DNA from: Pseudoalteromonas sp. XI10
GTDB taxonomy: Bacteria; Pseudomonadota; Gammaproteobacteria; Enterobacterales; Alteromonadaceae
NCBI RefSeq assembly: GCF_001469895.1
Contig: NZ_LOPY01000060.1
Location: 62,001 to 126,000, forward strand
DNA length: 64,000 bases
Reading direction: 5' to 3'
This document shows, piece by piece, positions 1 to 8,414 of this stretch. Below the pieces are notes generated by a model that saw only the letters and a program-made list of their open reading frames with translations, was not told the origin of the DNA and made no database searches. Numbering within the stretch: the first letter of the stretch is position 1; every line of letters starts with the position of its first letter. Both the position numbers and the translations under genes were made by a program.

Positions 1-89
1 CTAAAGACTTAGGATCCGCAGCCGTACTGATTGCTCTAACGATTTGTGCATTGGTATGGGGCGGCGTGTTTGTTAATAACCTAAGCTAA
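1..89 (+). CDS. dgkA: Diacylglycerol kinase, C-terminal end (partial)
   Basis: Only the last 29 codons are inside the window; the gene enters from the left edge. The readable tail contains KDLGSAAVLIAL followed by a hydrophobic helix and the end FVNNLS. It matches the C-terminus of the small trimeric inner-membrane diacylglycerol kinase DgkA, whose E. coli form has KDMGSAAVLIA before its third membrane helix. The enzyme phosphorylates diacylglycerol to phosphatidic acid, recycling the by-product of osmoregulated glucan synthesis. The stop codon overlaps the end of the convergent gene by 4 bases. The identification rests on this short signature, so it is good but not certain. Confidence 0.85.
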   Translation, partial: KDLGSAAVLIALTICALVWGGVFVNNLS

Positions 90-319
90 CTCGCTTTTTT
101 ATCATCTGGGGTGTCATTACAAAGTGCACAATCACGGCCTTTTGATGAATGATATAAACGGGTTGCGATAAAAATGGCCGTTGCAATAAATGACCAAAGT
201 AGCGCAAAGCCTAATGCACTCATTGTCTCGTGACCTTTTAGAATTTCCACCATAAATAACAAAATTGCCACCAGCGTAAAAACTTTAGTGGTTCTTAATA
301 TCCAAAATTTTGTACCCAC
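86..319 (-). CDS. Small two-helix membrane protein, unknown function
   Basis: A 77-residue protein with two predicted membrane helices (about residues 10-27 and 35-54) and a polar C-terminal tail holding a CALC motif and a basic/acidic end. I do not recognise the family. The start is GTG, chosen because a strong ribosome-binding site (AAAGGAGT) lies a few bases upstream and no ATG is placed as well. It converges on dgkA and overlaps its stop by 4 bases. A CxxC in the tail could bind metal or form a disulphide, but nothing else supports that. Confidence 0.6.
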   Translation of the reverse strand: MGTKFWILRTTKVFTLVAILLFMVEILKGHETMSALGFALLWSFIATAIFIATRLYHSSKGRDCALCNDTPDDKKAS

Positions 320-383
320 AACTTACTCCTTTATACGAGGCTCCTTAGAAAGGATAAGTGTAGTTCAAAATAATGAAAACGCC

Positions 384-1133
384 TTAAAAATTTAAAGCAG
401 GCTCAGACAATATCTGTACATTATTTTTAAATACCTCTAAAAGCCCTGTTGGTGAGTGCTCAGTACCAAGCACGGTAACATGACAGACATAACGATAACC
501 GTTGTTAGTAAAGGTATAAAAATGATTGCCCCCACTGCCATCAAAACTTAACGTACCGCCGGTGATCACAAGGCTTGGCTCATCTTGCATAGATTGCTCA
601 ATACCCCATGCTGCATAACGGTACTGATTATCAGCCAGTTCATCGATACGAATTAAATGCTGTTTTGTTTGCCACGTTAATATTGGCTTTGTAAATTCAC
701 GGAGGCTTTTATGTAATGCTTGTTTTTGTTCGTCAATCAGTGCTTCGCGTCGTGCTTTTTCTGCCTCTGATTCATAAGGCACAGCCCAAATAGAGCCATC
801 AAAGTCTAACCACAATTTGCCTGAATCAAACATGATGCCGCGCCAACCCATCATTTCCCAATCATGGCGAACGTTTGAGTTCACGATTTTTTCGACAAAC
901 TCTTTATCAAAAACTTGCTCAAAGTTCTCTATAAGCATTTGCTCATTTTCAATTGCTTGCAGCGGCTCTTTACGCTGCAGGGGATAATGCACTCGCTTGG
1001 CAATGGCAGCTTTATCACCTGCCTTAAATGCCGCAACCACAGGTTTGACAATTTTTATGTGTTTTGTTGCGGCAAAACTACTGAATGCCATCAACAAAAT
1101 GAATAGATAAACGCTGTGCTTTAAAAATTTCAT
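384..1133 (-). CDS. Secreted hypothetical protein
   Basis: A 249-residue protein with a clear Sec signal peptide (hydrophobic residues 5-20, probable cleavage after SSFAA). The mature part has a mixed charged region containing AFKAGDKAAIAKRVHYPL. That resembles the start of NTF2-like or repeat-type periplasmic proteins where basal load on a loop is common, but the match is too weak to name. The middle is Lys/Glu-rich (residues 125-160) and the C-terminal half is rich in aromatic and Gly residues. The start ATG is one codon inside the longest frame, which opens with TTG. It begins 4 bases after the stop of the upstream SIMPL-domain gene, so the two are probably co-transcribed envelope proteins. 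Confidence 0.6.
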   Translation of the reverse strand: MKFLKHSVYLFILLMAFSSFAATKHIKIVKPVVAAFKAGDKAAIAKRVHYPLQRKEPLQAIENEQMLIENFEQVFDKEFVEKIVNSNVRHDWEMMGWRGIMFDSGKLWLDFDGSIWAVPYESEAEKARREALIDEQKQALHKSLREFTKPILTWQTKQHLIRIDELADNQYRYAAWGIEQSMQDEPSLVITGGTLSFDGSGGNHFYTFTNNGYRYVCHVTVLGTEHSPTGLLEVFKNNVQILSEPALNF

Positions 1134-1136
1134 CAA

Positions 1137-1856
1137 TTACTCTACTACCAAATCAAACACAACATTGACACTTGCTCTGAAGGTAATCGATTCTTGTAAA
1201 TACTTACCTTCTGGTACGGTATTAATACGTGAGCCCGTTACCATGATTCGTTCAATATTTGTGTTGCTACCATAGCCAAAGTGACTACCTACCTCTTGCG
1301 ATTGAATACTATACACCCGACCAAGTTTCGCTTCGAATGCGCTAGCAAGGCTACTTCCCTGCTGTTTGGCATTCGCTACTGCTTTATCAAGAGCGGCTTG
1401 CTCGTAATCTGAAGCTTTGGTTGATAAAAGTTGAATTTGCTCGATTTGATTGACGCCCACTTTAAGGGCAAAATTTAAAAATCGGTCCAAAAGAGAGAGT
1501 TGTTTAAGGCTGACTTTGACCTTACGCGTGGCTCGAAAACCATCTTTAACATGGTTATCGTTTTCGTCATAGCGCATGTTCGGCTCTACGAAAATTCGAC
1601 CCGCAGAGATACTTTTTTCGTCTATAGAGAAATTATTTAAGCCCGCCAGGAGTTCATTTACTTGCGCATCGACTTGCTGCTTAGCCTGCACACTTTCAGC
1701 TTTAACTGCTTCAAACTCTAACGTGATATCAGCCCTGTCGGGGGCGGTACGCACAACAGCCTCACCTTTAACAACAATATGGCGATTATCTGGCAGACTT
1801 GTTGCAGCCATTGCAGAGCTGGTACATAAAACCAGTGGTAACAAAGATTTAAGCAT
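1137..1856 (-). CDS. SIMPL-domain (DUF541, YggE-like) periplasmic protein
   Basis: A 239-residue protein with a signal peptide (about residues 1-18, ending at SAMAA) and a body typical of the SIMPL/DUF541 family: an opening IVVKGEAVVRTAPDRADITL, a central region with IRVEPNMRY-like strands, and a C-terminal segment ending SVNVVFDLVVE. E. coli YggE, a family member, has been linked to lowering oxidative stress; the molecular role is unknown. Two ATG codons are adjacent. The second (used here) stands 5 bases from a GGAGG-rich Shine-Dalgarno sequence, the first only 2. It is probably co-transcribed with the downstream secreted protein. Confidence 0.8.
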   Translation of the reverse strand: MLKSLLPLVLCTSSAMAATSLPDNRHIVVKGEAVVRTAPDRADITLEFEAVKAESVQAKQQVDAQVNELLAGLNNFSIDEKSISAGRIFVEPNMRYDENDNHVKDGFRATRKVKVSLKQLSLLDRFLNFALKVGVNQIEQIQLLSTKASDYEQAALDKAVANAKQQGSSLASAFEAKLGRVYSIQSQEVGSHFGYGSNTNIERIMVTGSRINTVPEGKYLQESITFRASVNVVFDLVVE

Positions 1857-1915
1857 CATAACCTCCCCCTAGAAAAGGCTATGATGCCTTGCCTGAGCAA
1901 AAATGTACACTCAGT

Positions 1916-3145
1916 TCAGCCGTTACTGCGGATAAATTTTAGGTACCTCTTTACTCTAAATACATCATTAATTTGTTGCTTTATGAACGCCCAGATTGGC
2001 CAAACGTTAGGATTTGCCTGTTTGTTCTTACTTAAACGCGTTAATTGATACTTTACCATTGCCATATTCGCAAGCGAGGCAAGTGGTTTATTCTTCCAAG
2101 TTATCGCCGCAAGTTCTGGTGTAACATGTGAGCCATTTCGCCACTTATTAACTAATGCTGGCTCAATTGCAAGAGCCGTTGCAATACCGACCATATCGAC
2201 GCCTTCTGCCATTACCTGATCTGCCACTGATTTACGTTTAATACCACCTGTGATCATAATCGGCATTTTCGCAATTTGACGAATTTCTTTTGCAAACTCT
2301 AAAAAGTAAGCTTCGCGAGCCAACGTTCTGCCATCCCTTGCACTACCTTGCATTGCTGGCGCTTCATAACTACCACCGGAAAGCTCTACTAAATCAACAT
2401 TTAACTCACCCAGCATAGCAACCACTTGCTTAGCATCCTCAAGACTGAAGCCGCCGCGTTGAAAATCAGCTGAATTTAGTTTTACCGCAACCGCAAAATG
2501 CTCGCTCGTTGCGGCTTTAATTTGCTTAACAATTTCAATTAATAATCGAGCGCGATTTGCAAGGCTACCACCCCATTGGTCACTTCGCTTGTTAGTTAAA
2601 GGAGATAAAAACTGGCTTAATAAATAGCCATGTGCCGCGTGCACTTCAACACCAGAGAAACCAGCCTTTTCGGCTAATGTCGCAGTATTTACAAACCGTG
2701 TGATGATGTCTTGAATTTTGGCTTCATCCATCGCTTTAGGGGCCGTGAAGTAACTCGACATTTTACCCATGTCCATTTCCACAGCTGAAGGCGCCCATGT
2801 TTGCTGCTGCAAACTTGCTGGCATTTGTCGGCCAGGATGATTAATTTGCAGCCAGAACTGACCACCATTTGCCTGCCCTATTTTTGCCCACTGCTGAAAT
2901 ACAGCTAGGTGTTTATCATTTTCTAATACCACTCCACCTGGGCCTGTCATCGCTTTACTATCAACCATAACATTGCCCGAAATAATGAGCCCTACACCAC
3001 CGTCAGCCCAGGCTTTATACAAGTTAAAAAGCTGAGTTGACGGGAGTAAGTTTGCATCAGCTAAGTTTTCTTCCATTGCGGCTTTTGCAACACGATTCGG
3101 AATAACAGAACCATTTGGTAATTTAAGCTCAGAAAATAAGGTCAT
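1916..3145 (-). CDS. Old Yellow Enzyme family NADH:flavin oxidoreductase
   Basis: A 409-residue FMN-dependent TIM-barrel ene-reductase of the OYE / 2,4-dienoyl-CoA reductase-like group. Visible motifs are LQINHPGRQMP (about residue 100), the substrate-anion binding VEVHAAHGYLLSQFLSP, NKRSDQWGGSLANRARL, and the phosphate-binding end MITGGIKRK...GVDMVGIATAL. The C-terminus is about 50 residues longer than a minimal barrel, but no 4Fe-4S/FAD module of the FadH type is present. The start is the ATG 5 bases after GGAGAC, nine codons inside the longest frame. It sits 22 bases or so below a MerR-type promoter that begins right after merR, so it is probably induced by that regulator. Such enzymes reduce electrophilic alkenes or nitro compounds; the substrate is unknown. 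Confidence 0.85.
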   Translation of the reverse strand: MTLFSELKLPNGSVIPNRVAKAAMEENLADANLLPSTQLFNLYKAWADGGVGLIISGNVMVDSKAMTGPGGVVLENDKHLAVFQQWAKIGQANGGQFWLQINHPGRQMPASLQQQTWAPSAVEMDMGKMSSYFTAPKAMDEAKIQDIITRFVNTATLAEKAGFSGVEVHAAHGYLLSQFLSPLTNKRSDQWGGSLANRARLLIEIVKQIKAATSEHFAVAVKLNSADFQRGGFSLEDAKQVVAMLGELNVDLVELSGGSYEAPAMQGSARDGRTLAREAYFLEFAKEIRQIAKMPIMITGGIKRKSVADQVMAEGVDMVGIATALAIEPALVNKWRNGSHVTPELAAITWKNKPLASLANMAMVKYQLTRLSKNKQANPNVWPIWAFIKQQINDVFRVKRYLKFIRSNG

Positions 3146-3173
3146 AACAGTCTCCATAGTTGGGAATGTCAAA

Positions 3174-3204
3174 ACTATAAGCTTAAAGTAAACTTTAAGG
3201 TCAA
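3174..3204 (-). promoter_or_regulatory. MerR-type promoter and operator for the OYE gene
   Basis: On the minus strand TTGACC (-35, 3199-3204) and TATAGT (-10, 3174-3179) are separated by 19 bp, the over-long spacing typical of promoters activated by MerR proteins. The spacer holds a perfect palindrome, CTTAAAGT-N2-ACTTTAAG (3182-3199). The element lies 3 bases beyond the merR stop and gives a leader of about 20 bases to the OYE start. A second promoter of the same design lies at 4633-4663. Confidence 0.8.
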
Positions 3205-3207
3205 TAG

Positions 3208-3621
3208 CTATTTGTTATTTTTTAACCCCATTTGTGTCAGAACTCGTTTAGCATTGTCTGCACAATCCATATCATCTGGTTTTGCATCTATTTCTGTGAG
3301 GATCTCAGTTAAGCGCTGTTTATTTTCGGCTAACTTGGCTTGTAATTGCTCGATATCCATCACTTTTTGTTTTAATGCATCAATAAGTTGAGCATGCTGC
3401 CAACCAGATAAATCCGCCGGTAATAGCGCTTTTAATTCATCTAAGCTAAAACCGGCTTGTTGCCCACTAACTATCAAGTTTAAAGCGACTTCAGCCTCCT
3501 TAGGGTACGAGCGATAGCCATTTGCTTTACGCTCAACCATTTTAAGTAAGCCAATATCCTCATAAAAACGAATTTTAGATGCGCTGAGACCCGTTCGTTT
3601 TGCAAGCTCACCTATTTTCAT
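3208..3621 (-). CDS. MerR family transcriptional regulator
   Basis: A 137-residue regulator. The N-terminal winged helix-turn-helix starts MKIGELAKRTGLSASKIRFY and continues YEDIGLL...NGYRSYP, diagnostic of MerR. A long dimerisation coiled coil follows (about residues 80-115). The short effector region has a single Cys in DMDCAD near residue 121, so a multi-Cys metal site as in CueR or MerR is not apparent. It follows the decarboxylase-like gene by 14 bases, in one transcript that itself starts from a MerR-type promoter, which implies autoregulation. The two 19-bp-spacer promoters nearby are the expected targets. The signal could be an organic electrophile or a redox stress, given the OYE target. 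Confidence 0.88.
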   Translation of the reverse strand: MKIGELAKRTGLSASKIRFYEDIGLLKMVERKANGYRSYPKEAEVALNLIVSGQQAGFSLDELKALLPADLSGWQHAQLIDALKQKVMDIEQLQAKLAENKQRLTEILTEIDAKPDDMDCADNAKRVLTQMGLKNNK

Positions 3622-3635
3622 TGTGTAACTCCTGT

Positions 3636-4601
3636 CTAGGGTTTAGCTTTAAAGTATGTTGGTGCATATAACGCACTTTGAAAATCAGGTACGTACTCAT
3701 ATTTGATCATACTGCCTAAATCAAGTGAGCGAATAAACTGTGATAATTCTCCCTGATGCAGCTCAAGGCTTACATCTTCATCAGATGTGCTTGATGCATA
3801 GCGTAAATATCGATTATCCGCATAGCCCGTTGTTAACTGCCCTTGTTGATTGTGATTCATAAAACTATTTCGAACAAACTTCTCATCGGTTGATTCATCG
3901 CTTAGCTTTTTACCTGTGATGATCACATCAGGCTGATTGGTGGCATTATCAAACAATGAAAACGTCAGTGTCTTAGGGGTATTTTTATAGCTAATTTTAG
4001 TGGTCCATTTAGGTAGATTATAGCCCACCACACCACGCACTCTCGCAAGCTCTGTATCAACGGGTAGCTTTAAAACAACACCCCAAAAGTCATCATTCCA
4101 TTGGTTATTAAGTAACGAAATAGCGCCTAAATTCCACGAACCTGGCTTGGTGGTGATCACTGAAATGGCTAGCTCGTTGTATGTATCATTATCGCAGTAA
4201 TGATAAGCATAAGCCGTTATTGCAACCAACCCTCGCCCTGGCCATAAACTTATTGGCTCAACATGCTCTAAAACACTGGCTGGGATCAATGACGTTAACA
4301 TATCGAGATCAGCGCTAAATACAGCGGTAATTTTACTGTTTTTATAGTAAAAATTTGGTGAGTAAGACTCAAAGCCCATGTCTACTTTTTGCTTTTTTAT
4401 GGTTTTAAACCATGACAAATCAACATCGGGAGCCTGCTCAGCTATCACTGATAATGGGGGGTTAGAGCGATATTGGTCATACAAACCACCTTTAACAACA
4501 GGCACTTTTTCGCCTGCCAGCTCAATTGTTTTAGTAGCGCTTTCTACGTAACTTGTTGTTAGTAATGCAAGCAATAAGATTAGGTTTTTGATAGTTGTCA
4601 T
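3636..4601 (-). CDS. Acetoacetate decarboxylase-like protein with signal peptide
   Basis: A 321-residue protein. Residues 1-22 form a signal peptide (ILLLALLTTSYVESA). The rest resembles the acetoacetate decarboxylase (ADC) beta-barrel family: FSADLDMLTSLIPASVLEHV, the loop ending WPGRGLVAITAYAYHYCD, then GVVLKLPVDTELARVRGVVG and GYNLPKWTTKISY. The last segment resembles the GxPK region near the Schiff-base lysine of ADC, though which lysine would be catalytic cannot be settled by eye. Export is unusual for ADC, which is cytoplasmic, so this may be a binding or lyase-like relative. It is the first gene of a MerR-regulated pair with merR and starts at ATG with an AGGT Shine-Dalgarno. Confidence 0.6.
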   Translation of the reverse strand: MTTIKNLILLLALLTTSYVESATKTIELAGEKVPVVKGGLYDQYRSNPPLSVIAEQAPDVDLSWFKTIKKQKVDMGFESYSPNFYYKNSKITAVFSADLDMLTSLIPASVLEHVEPISLWPGRGLVAITAYAYHYCDNDTYNELAISVITTKPGSWNLGAISLLNNQWNDDFWGVVLKLPVDTELARVRGVVGYNLPKWTTKISYKNTPKTLTFSLFDNATNQPDVIITGKKLSDESTDEKFVRNSFMNHNQQGQLTTGYADNRYLRYASSTSDEDVSLELHQGELSQFIRSLDLGSMIKYEYVPDFQSALYAPTYFKAKP

Positions 4602-4632
4602 TTTGCACCTCGTTAGTCATTAAGATACAAAA

Positions 4633-4663
4633 ACTCTAACTTTAAAGCTCACTTTAAGGTCAA
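4633..4663 (-). promoter_or_regulatory. MerR-type promoter and operator for the decarboxylase-like gene and merR
   Basis: On the minus strand TTGACC (4658-4663) and TAGAGT (4633-4638) are separated by 19 bp. The spacer carries CTTAAAG-N3-CTTTAAAG, a near palindrome closely matching the operator at 3182-3199. The leader to the start codon is about 25 bases. Shared -35, spacing and dyad argue for one MerR protein controlling both transcription units. Confidence 0.75.
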
Positions 4664-4743
4664 GATAAAAAAGCGAGTGATGATAACTCACCACTCGCAA
4701 ACTCATCGAAGTTAAGATGATAGGAAATAAAAACTAATCGGCT

Positions 4744-5589
4744 TTAACTTGCCATCGCATTGTCGACGTAATCTTCGACCATATCTGCAAAGTCTTGGTC
4801 AACAATACCTAGCTCAGCAAAGCACAGCTCTTTAATTTTGAACCACTCACTTGAATATTGTTGGTGACGGGCATAGTCCACAGCACTTTCTGCACATTTT
4901 AAGATCGCGTACGCCATACGCTGCTGTTCATCATTGTTTTGCTCTAAAAAGTGCGTGTTATGATGATTTAAAATAACGTGACAAAGTGGCTTAGGTAGGT
5001 GCCAAGATACCGAGATAAAATAGCCAATCACCGCATGATCGCACTGATAACGAGCCTGTTCTAGGTCGGTAATCGCATACTCTTTAGCTAAATTTGCTTG
5101 CTTAAGAACCTCAACATAATCTTTAAATTTTAATGCCATTGCAGCTATACCGACATTATGAAAAAGCCCTAATGAATAAAGCTCGTCCACTGGCATTAAT
5201 GACTTATAACTGTTACCAAGCTGCACACAGGCATTCGCAACTTCAACTGACTCATCCCAAAAGCGCTCTAAACTAATACAGGCATTGCCTTTAAAATTTT
5301 GCTTAAGTAGCGCCAAAGTTACCAACTGGTTAAGCTGATCTAACCCTAAAAACATCGCCGCTTGGCGTATATCACTAATGGTGCGTTGTAAGCCAAACAC
5401 TGGGCTGTTTATTGTTTTTAATAATAAAGCTGAAAGACTGATGTCTCTTGATATTAGCTGAGCTATTTTATCTAAGCTTGCATCCGATTTTTGCATTTCA
5501 TCAGCAATTTGGCTCAATAGTTCTGGTTTAGGTGGAATATGAAAACCGCGTTCAAGCGAAACTAGGCGTTGTTCATCTAAGTTGATCAT
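4744..5589 (-). CDS. HDOD domain signalling protein
   Basis: A 281-residue protein made almost entirely of one HDOD domain (about residues 15-215): LLSQIADEMQKSDASLDKIA, ISLSALLLKTINSPVFGLQRTI, and the degenerate HD region YSLGLFHNVGIAAM and QARYQCDHAVIGYFISVSWHLP. HDOD proteins lack the full HD phosphohydrolase ligands and act as non-catalytic signalling partners, often beside c-di-GMP or two-component proteins. No output domain is attached. An upstream GGAGG lies 11 bases from the ATG. No partner gene is adjacent; the nearest signalling genes are the hybrid kinase at 6.4 kb and the diguanylate cyclase at 14.9 kb. Confidence 0.85.
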   Translation of the reverse strand: MINLDEQRLVSLERGFHIPPKPELLSQIADEMQKSDASLDKIAQLISRDISLSALLLKTINSPVFGLQRTISDIRQAAMFLGLDQLNQLVTLALLKQNFKGNACISLERFWDESVEVANACVQLGNSYKSLMPVDELYSLGLFHNVGIAAMALKFKDYVEVLKQANLAKEYAITDLEQARYQCDHAVIGYFISVSWHLPKPLCHVILNHHNTHFLEQNNDEQQRMAYAILKCAESAVDYARHQQYSSEWFKIKELCFAELGIVDQDFADMVEDYVDNAMAS

Positions 5590-5725
5590 TTGCCCAAGAG
5601 CCTCCGTTAATAAGCAACGAGCAATTTAATAGTTTAGATGGGTAAAATACCCTAAGAACTTTGCCTTAGTATTGTTTGAGATCAATGTGTTGCGAAGAAA
5701 GGAAATTAATTAATGAAAAGCTAAC

Positions 5726-5766
5726 ACGGCACATTATGGCAAGTTGCCATTATATGCCGTTTTTTT
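5726..5766 (+). terminator. Strong hairpin with U-tract on the plus strand
   Basis: ACGGCA and ATGGCAA pair with TTGCCAT and TGCCGT to form a long interrupted stem, followed by seven T on the plus strand. It looks like an intrinsic terminator reading rightwards, although both flanking genes are on the minus strand. It may also serve the minus-strand gene ending at 5777, where only a loosely T-rich tract follows the hairpin. Confidence 0.65.
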
Positions 5767-5776
5767 GAAGATTTGC

Positions 5777-6076
5777 TTAGTGAGCAAGTACGCTAAGCCA
5801 CTCATCTGGGTTTGCTAAAATGAACTCAAATACATCGTTGTTATTTAAAGTAATGCGAATTCCATCAGTCGTAATTGGCAAAATCCCCGCGCCTTTACCT
5901 GAACACTTATCAACGTTATTGATGTGCGCTCGTGAAAGTGTGTATGGACCTAAGCCTAACTCTTTATTAAACGGTTCAAAAACAACCTCTTGTTCAGTAA
6001 CTAAAAGCTTACCATCCGCTTTTGCGACACCCGATTGAATAGTTGCTGCTGATTCTTTGACTGTTTGCGCGTGCAT
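5777..6076 (-). CDS. Small GRAM/PH-like domain protein
   Basis: A 99-residue cytoplasmic protein. The pattern GKLLVTEQEVVFEPF, then LSRAHINNV, then GILPITTDGIRITL and DVFEFILANPDEWLSVL alternates beta strands and closes with an amphipathic helix, the arrangement of a bacterial GRAM/PH-like domain. Function is unknown. I chose the internal ATG because GGAG and AAGGA lie just upstream; the longer frame would add 27 residues with no ribosome-binding site. Neither neighbour suggests an operon. Confidence 0.6.
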   Translation of the reverse strand: MHAQTVKESAATIQSGVAKADGKLLVTEQEVVFEPFNKELGLGPYTLSRAHINNVDKCSGKGAGILPITTDGIRITLNNNDVFEFILANPDEWLSVLAH

Positions 6077-6355
6077 ATCCTTTACTCCACCTAACAATGA
6101 GTGTGGCTTACACTCAATTAAATCATAAAAATTGCGTACCAACTTAAGATACAACAAGTACGAAAAAAGTACAGTGCAATTGATTCCAAACTTTTTTATA
6201 AAGAGCTTATTATTCGCTTTAAGTTATTTTTACCTTAGTTGTTAAGATTTTTTATTATCCTCATAAAAAGTCATTCTGAATTGACCCCCTTTCTTATGTG
6301 AACAAATAAAAATGCGCTATGCTTAAAATAACAACAAGATAGGTGCCGTAAACTG

Positions 6356-8146
6356 ATGACAAAAGCACTGCAGCAAACTAAAAACAAGTTGAAAGTGAAT
6401 GCCATTATCGTGATTGCATTAGTAACGTCGCTCACTATTACCTCATTGTTCTTTTACAAAAATGTCGACTCACAATGGCATGACTATTCAAAAACCGCCG
6501 CACACGTTTATGTACTTCACGACAAGCTCATTCAAAGACTTGGTTATGGTGGCTTTATTCACCATTTTAAAAACCTAGTGCTCAGAAAAAATACAGACCT
6601 ATACCTACCGCCCATTGAAAGTGAACTCACCGAAATAAAAGAGCTCCTTGCCAAACTTGGCGCAATAAAAGAATACGACAAAACTGCACTTACTGACGTT
6701 AAAAAAACGGTTATTGAATATGAAGATAAAGTTGATATTGCTTTAAAGATGATTGCTGATGGCGCGACAAGCGAGCAAATAGACTCTACAGTAAAAGTAG
6801 ATGACACAGCCGCTTTAAAGGCACTTGCCGCTTTTGAGCAACATGTAAACTCGATACTCCAAAATAAAAGCATTGCTATTGATGAAAACTTTCAAATTGC
6901 TTACATCGTGCATGTATTAACGATTATATTGCTCACCAGCATATTGCTTATTTACTTTAGAAAGCTATCAAACTCATATAAACAACAGATTGAGCTCACT
7001 GAGCGTGCGGTAGAAGGAGCGAGAATAAAATCAGAATTTTTAGCCAATATGAGCCATGAAATACGCACCCCACTTAATGGCATTATGGGGCTGTTGCAAG
7101 TTTTGCAACCAAATATTCAAAAACCGAAGAATATAGAAGTTGTTTCTAAGGCGCTGTTTTCTTGTCGATCACTCCTTACCATTATCAACGATATTTTAGA
7201 TTTTTCGAAAATGGAGGCGAACGAGCTTTCAATTGAACAGGTGGACTTTTCGATGTCGAAGGTCGTTGAGTCAATCAATTCTGATTTTCTGCCGCTTTGT
7301 AACGAAAAAGCAATTGAATTAAACATAGATATAGACGATGACGTTGAAGATTTATGGATAGGAGACCCTGTTCGAGTTCGGCAAATTATTTTAAACCTGG
7401 TTTCTAACGCCGTTAAGTTTACTGAGCAAGGAAGTGTGCAAGTAAAGATTAATAAATCTTCGCAAAGCCAAAAGCAAGGTGTTGAGATAGAAGTAATTGA
7501 TACCGGCATTGGTATGAGCAAAGAGGGTTTAATGCATCTGTTTAACCGTTTTCAGCAAGCAGATAACAGCATAACGCGGCGTTTTGGCGGGACAGGGTTA
7601 GGAATGTCGATCACCGCGAATCTCATTAACCGTATGAAAGGCAGTATTGATGTAGACAGCGCACTCGGTAAAGGTACTCATTTCACTGTTTATTTACCGC
7701 TCAAAGTCTCTGAAAAGCAACACTTAAATGATAGCTTTACGGATGTAACCACACCTGACTTATCGGCTAAAACACTATTGATTGCTGAAGATAACCCGCT
7801 CAATACTATGATCATCAAGTCGATGCTAGCAGAAACCAACGCAGATCTTCATTTTGCAAAAGATGGTGCTGAAGCAGTCGAGCTATTTAAACAACTCAGT
7901 CCCATTTTAGTTTTAATGGATATACAAATGCCAACTATGGGGGGAATCGAAGCCTGCTCACATATTCGTAGTATTGATAAAAAGGTGCCTGTTATTGCTT
8001 TAACTGCCAACGTGATGAAAGAAAATATCATCGAATACATGAACTGTGGTTTTAATGGCCACGTAGGCAAACCCATTGAAAAGCATTTACTATTTAAGGC
8101 ACTGCATGATGTTATTGCTGTTAGCCGCGACGAACTGGTGGATTAA
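6356..8146 (+). CDS. Hybrid histidine kinase with C-terminal receiver
   Basis: A 596-residue membrane sensor kinase. Membrane helices at about 15-32 and 182-201 enclose a mostly helical periplasmic sensor of about 150 residues. HisKA follows with NMSHEIRTPLNGIMG (His234), then HATPase_c with NLVSNAVKFTE, DTGIGM, and RRFGGTGLGMSI. The receiver domain has its phospho-acceptor in LVLMDIQMP (Asp522) and Lys in the ending GKPIEKHLL. There is no Hpt domain, so phosphate must pass to a separate Hpt protein not visible here. No response regulator gene is adjacent. The sensor lacks a recognisable CHASE or PAS motif, so the signal cannot be assigned. Confidence 0.92.
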   Translation: MTKALQQTKNKLKVNAIIVIALVTSLTITSLFFYKNVDSQWHDYSKTAAHVYVLHDKLIQRLGYGGFIHHFKNLVLRKNTDLYLPPIESELTEIKELLAKLGAIKEYDKTALTDVKKTVIEYEDKVDIALKMIADGATSEQIDSTVKVDDTAALKALAAFEQHVNSILQNKSIAIDENFQIAYIVHVLTIILLTSILLIYFRKLSNSYKQQIELTERAVEGARIKSEFLANMSHEIRTPLNGIMGLLQVLQPNIQKPKNIEVVSKALFSCRSLLTIINDILDFSKMEANELSIEQVDFSMSKVVESINSDFLPLCNEKAIELNIDIDDDVEDLWIGDPVRVRQIILNLVSNAVKFTEQGSVQVKINKSSQSQKQGVEIEVIDTGIGMSKEGLMHLFNRFQQADNSITRRFGGTGLGMSITANLINRMKGSIDVDSALGKGTHFTVYLPLKVSEKQHLNDSFTDVTTPDLSAKTLLIAEDNPLNTMIIKSMLAETNADLHFAKDGAEAVELFKQLSPILVLMDIQMPTMGGIEACSHIRSIDKKVPVIALTANVMKENIIEYMNCGFNGHVGKPIEKHLLFKALHDVIAVSRDELVD

Positions 8147-8297
8147 ATTATTGTTGAAAAGTAATAACCCACTGATTTTTAATTATTTGAAAATATACCA
8201 AATTTAAAAAATTATTTAATATTTTCAATTGGTTGAAGTTATATTTTACTGCTAACACCCTCATCCATAGCGCTGTACAAATCTTGTTCTTTTTTGA

Positions 8298-8326
8298 TTG
8301 ACTTAACTAAAAAGATCCCTCATAGT
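8298..8326 (+). promoter_or_regulatory. Candidate sigma-70 promoter for the small winged-helix gene
   Basis: TTGACT (8298-8303), a 17-bp spacer, and CATAGT (8321-8326), about 80 bases before the start at 8415. The rest of 8147-8414 is AT-rich with no other gene seen. Confidence 0.5.
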
Positions 8327-8414
8327 CGAAAAAATCATCAGTACACATTACACCTAATTATAAAACCAAGTAGCAACTAAAATGCTATCAACAAAAATGT
8401 GGAGGAGATGCGTT

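Noticed and set aside
6281-6300. GACCCCCTTTCTTATG near the kinase promoter as a ninth island repeat
   Set aside because: Only one half resembles the repeat and the rest does not match; chance or a different element.
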